Assembly (NCBI GenBank): GCA_036583965.1
Contig: JAZBQD010000030.1
Location: forward strand, 56,669,551-56,733,550
Origin: Prunella strophiata
Lineage: Eukaryota; Chordata; Aves; Passeriformes; Prunellidae
Direction of reading: 5' to 3'
Length of the DNA stretch: 64,000 nt
The number at the start of each line of letters is the position of its first letter. The first letter of the stretch is position 1. A program made the position numbers and the translations under genes. Of the stretch, positions 63,343 through 64,000 are shown one piece after another. The notes under the pieces were generated by a model. The model was not told the origin of the DNA and ran no database searches. It saw nothing but the letters and a program-made list of their open reading frames with translations.

Positions 63343-63460
63343 CTTACTTCCTTCTACTTCCTTCTTCCTTCCTTCCTTTTCCTTCCTTCCTCCTCTTCCT
63401 CCTTCCTTCCTTCCTTCCTTCCTCTCTCCCCCATTTTCTCTTTTCAGTTTTTTCCTTCCT
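63343..63460 (+). repeat. (TTCC)n-type polypyrimidine tract
   Basis: CTTCC/TTCC units with TCCTCCTC interruptions. It is complementary in type to the GGAA array that lies 175 bp to the left. Confidence 0.93.
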
Positions 63461-64000
63461 TGCTGAGAATGACTAAGAAAAATGGAAATGTATGGGAGCC
63501 TAGATAAATGTCCAAAGCATCACACTGGGCCATTATGCTCCTTGAGTGCTCCGTTGTGTTGACACTCAGGCTCACATTGTCATTTACAATGCACCGAGGC
63601 ATTCAGCGGATCATATGATGATCTGAATCTCATGACTTACAGTCCATGTGTCAGCTGCTCCAGTCGATGGGGATTTTTTTAAAGCAGAATGTCAGCCAGT
63701 GAGGGATGTCAAAGTGTTTGAAAGACTATGTCATTGTTCCAGCCACATTAAACAAAAATGTTTTCAGAGTTTCTGTGGCTGCTCTGCTGTCACCAGTCAG
63801 CATCTACCTGTCTAGTGGCTTAGAACTTGAGGAAAGGCAAAACTGAGAGCACAAAGGAAGGCATTTCTAAAGATTGTGGGACTAACGTAATTACTCATGG
63901 CTGTTCAAAGGGGACAATTTTCCATTTTCAGGTCATGTTTTACTATTGTTTGAGGGTTTTTCCTTTCCTAAAAGATTACAGGGAAATATATGTTCAGAAA
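63461..64000. other. unique DNA with retained CpGs
   Basis: No gene or repeat family recognised. 63545-63680 holds four CpGs (CTCCGTTG, CACCGAGG, CAGCGGA, GTCGATGG), which is unusual for this window and would fit a conserved noncoding element. Confidence 0.35.

Overview
This window looks like AT-rich, gene-poor nuclear DNA from a bird, most likely a passerine. The bird assignment rests on at least seven recognisable CR1 retrotransposon copies carrying the avian CR1 3' end, and on retroviral LTR remnants of avian type. The passerine assignment rests mainly on one element at 58499-58630: a minus-strand SINE with a tRNA-Ile(AAT)-like head and a CR1-like tail, the architecture described for passerine SINEs such as TguSINE1. 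No database search was run, so family names come from recognition of conserved stretches.

I found no convincing protein-coding gene, functional tRNA or rRNA gene, CRISPR array or bacterial-type feature. The longest open frames (about 380 and 410 codons, 62.0-63.3 kb) are artefacts of a GGGA/GGAA simple repeat. The remaining frames are short, lack homology I recognise, and mostly lie in repeats. The window is therefore intergenic or deep intronic.

Layout. 0-5.9 kb: a CR1 3' fragment (784-958, minus), a solo-LTR-like element (about 4040-4670, plus) and a CR1 3' portion (5137-5833, plus). 5.9-16.6 kb: mostly unique AT-rich DNA with one more GC-rich unidentified segment (7430-8390). 16.6-22.3 kb: an 18-bp minisatellite abutting a CR1 with an internal deletion (16716-17311, plus), a CR1 tail scrap and a T-rich block, an unassigned two-strand ORF segment (18470-19010), and a 1.1-kb CR1 (21132-22258, minus). 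22.3-35.3 kb: a second LTR 3' end related to the first (24865-24957) and an ancient L2/MIR-like relic (31950-32090). 35.3-39 kb: an LTR (35297-35944, minus) and a CR1 (38148-38915, minus). 39-53.4 kb: unique AT-rich DNA with a CR1 fragment (49090-49395, minus). 53.4-58.7 kb: CR1, (TATTC)n, (CCAA)n, poly-A, a 180-bp CTCCT array, an LTR-like element (55375-56235, minus) and the tRNA-Ile SINE. 61.3-63.5 kb: GGATA-type repeats, then a 1.1-kb G-rich GGGA/GGAA array followed by an opposing polypyrimidine tract.

Nothing here is a clear new biological system. The items most worth checking are the long G-tract array with its paired variant units and opposing pyrimidine tract, a hairpin with one compensatory change just after the poly(A) signal in the two related LTRs, the tRNA-Ile SINE as a lineage marker, and the ancient L2/MIR-like relic in a CpG-retaining context as an exaptation candidate.
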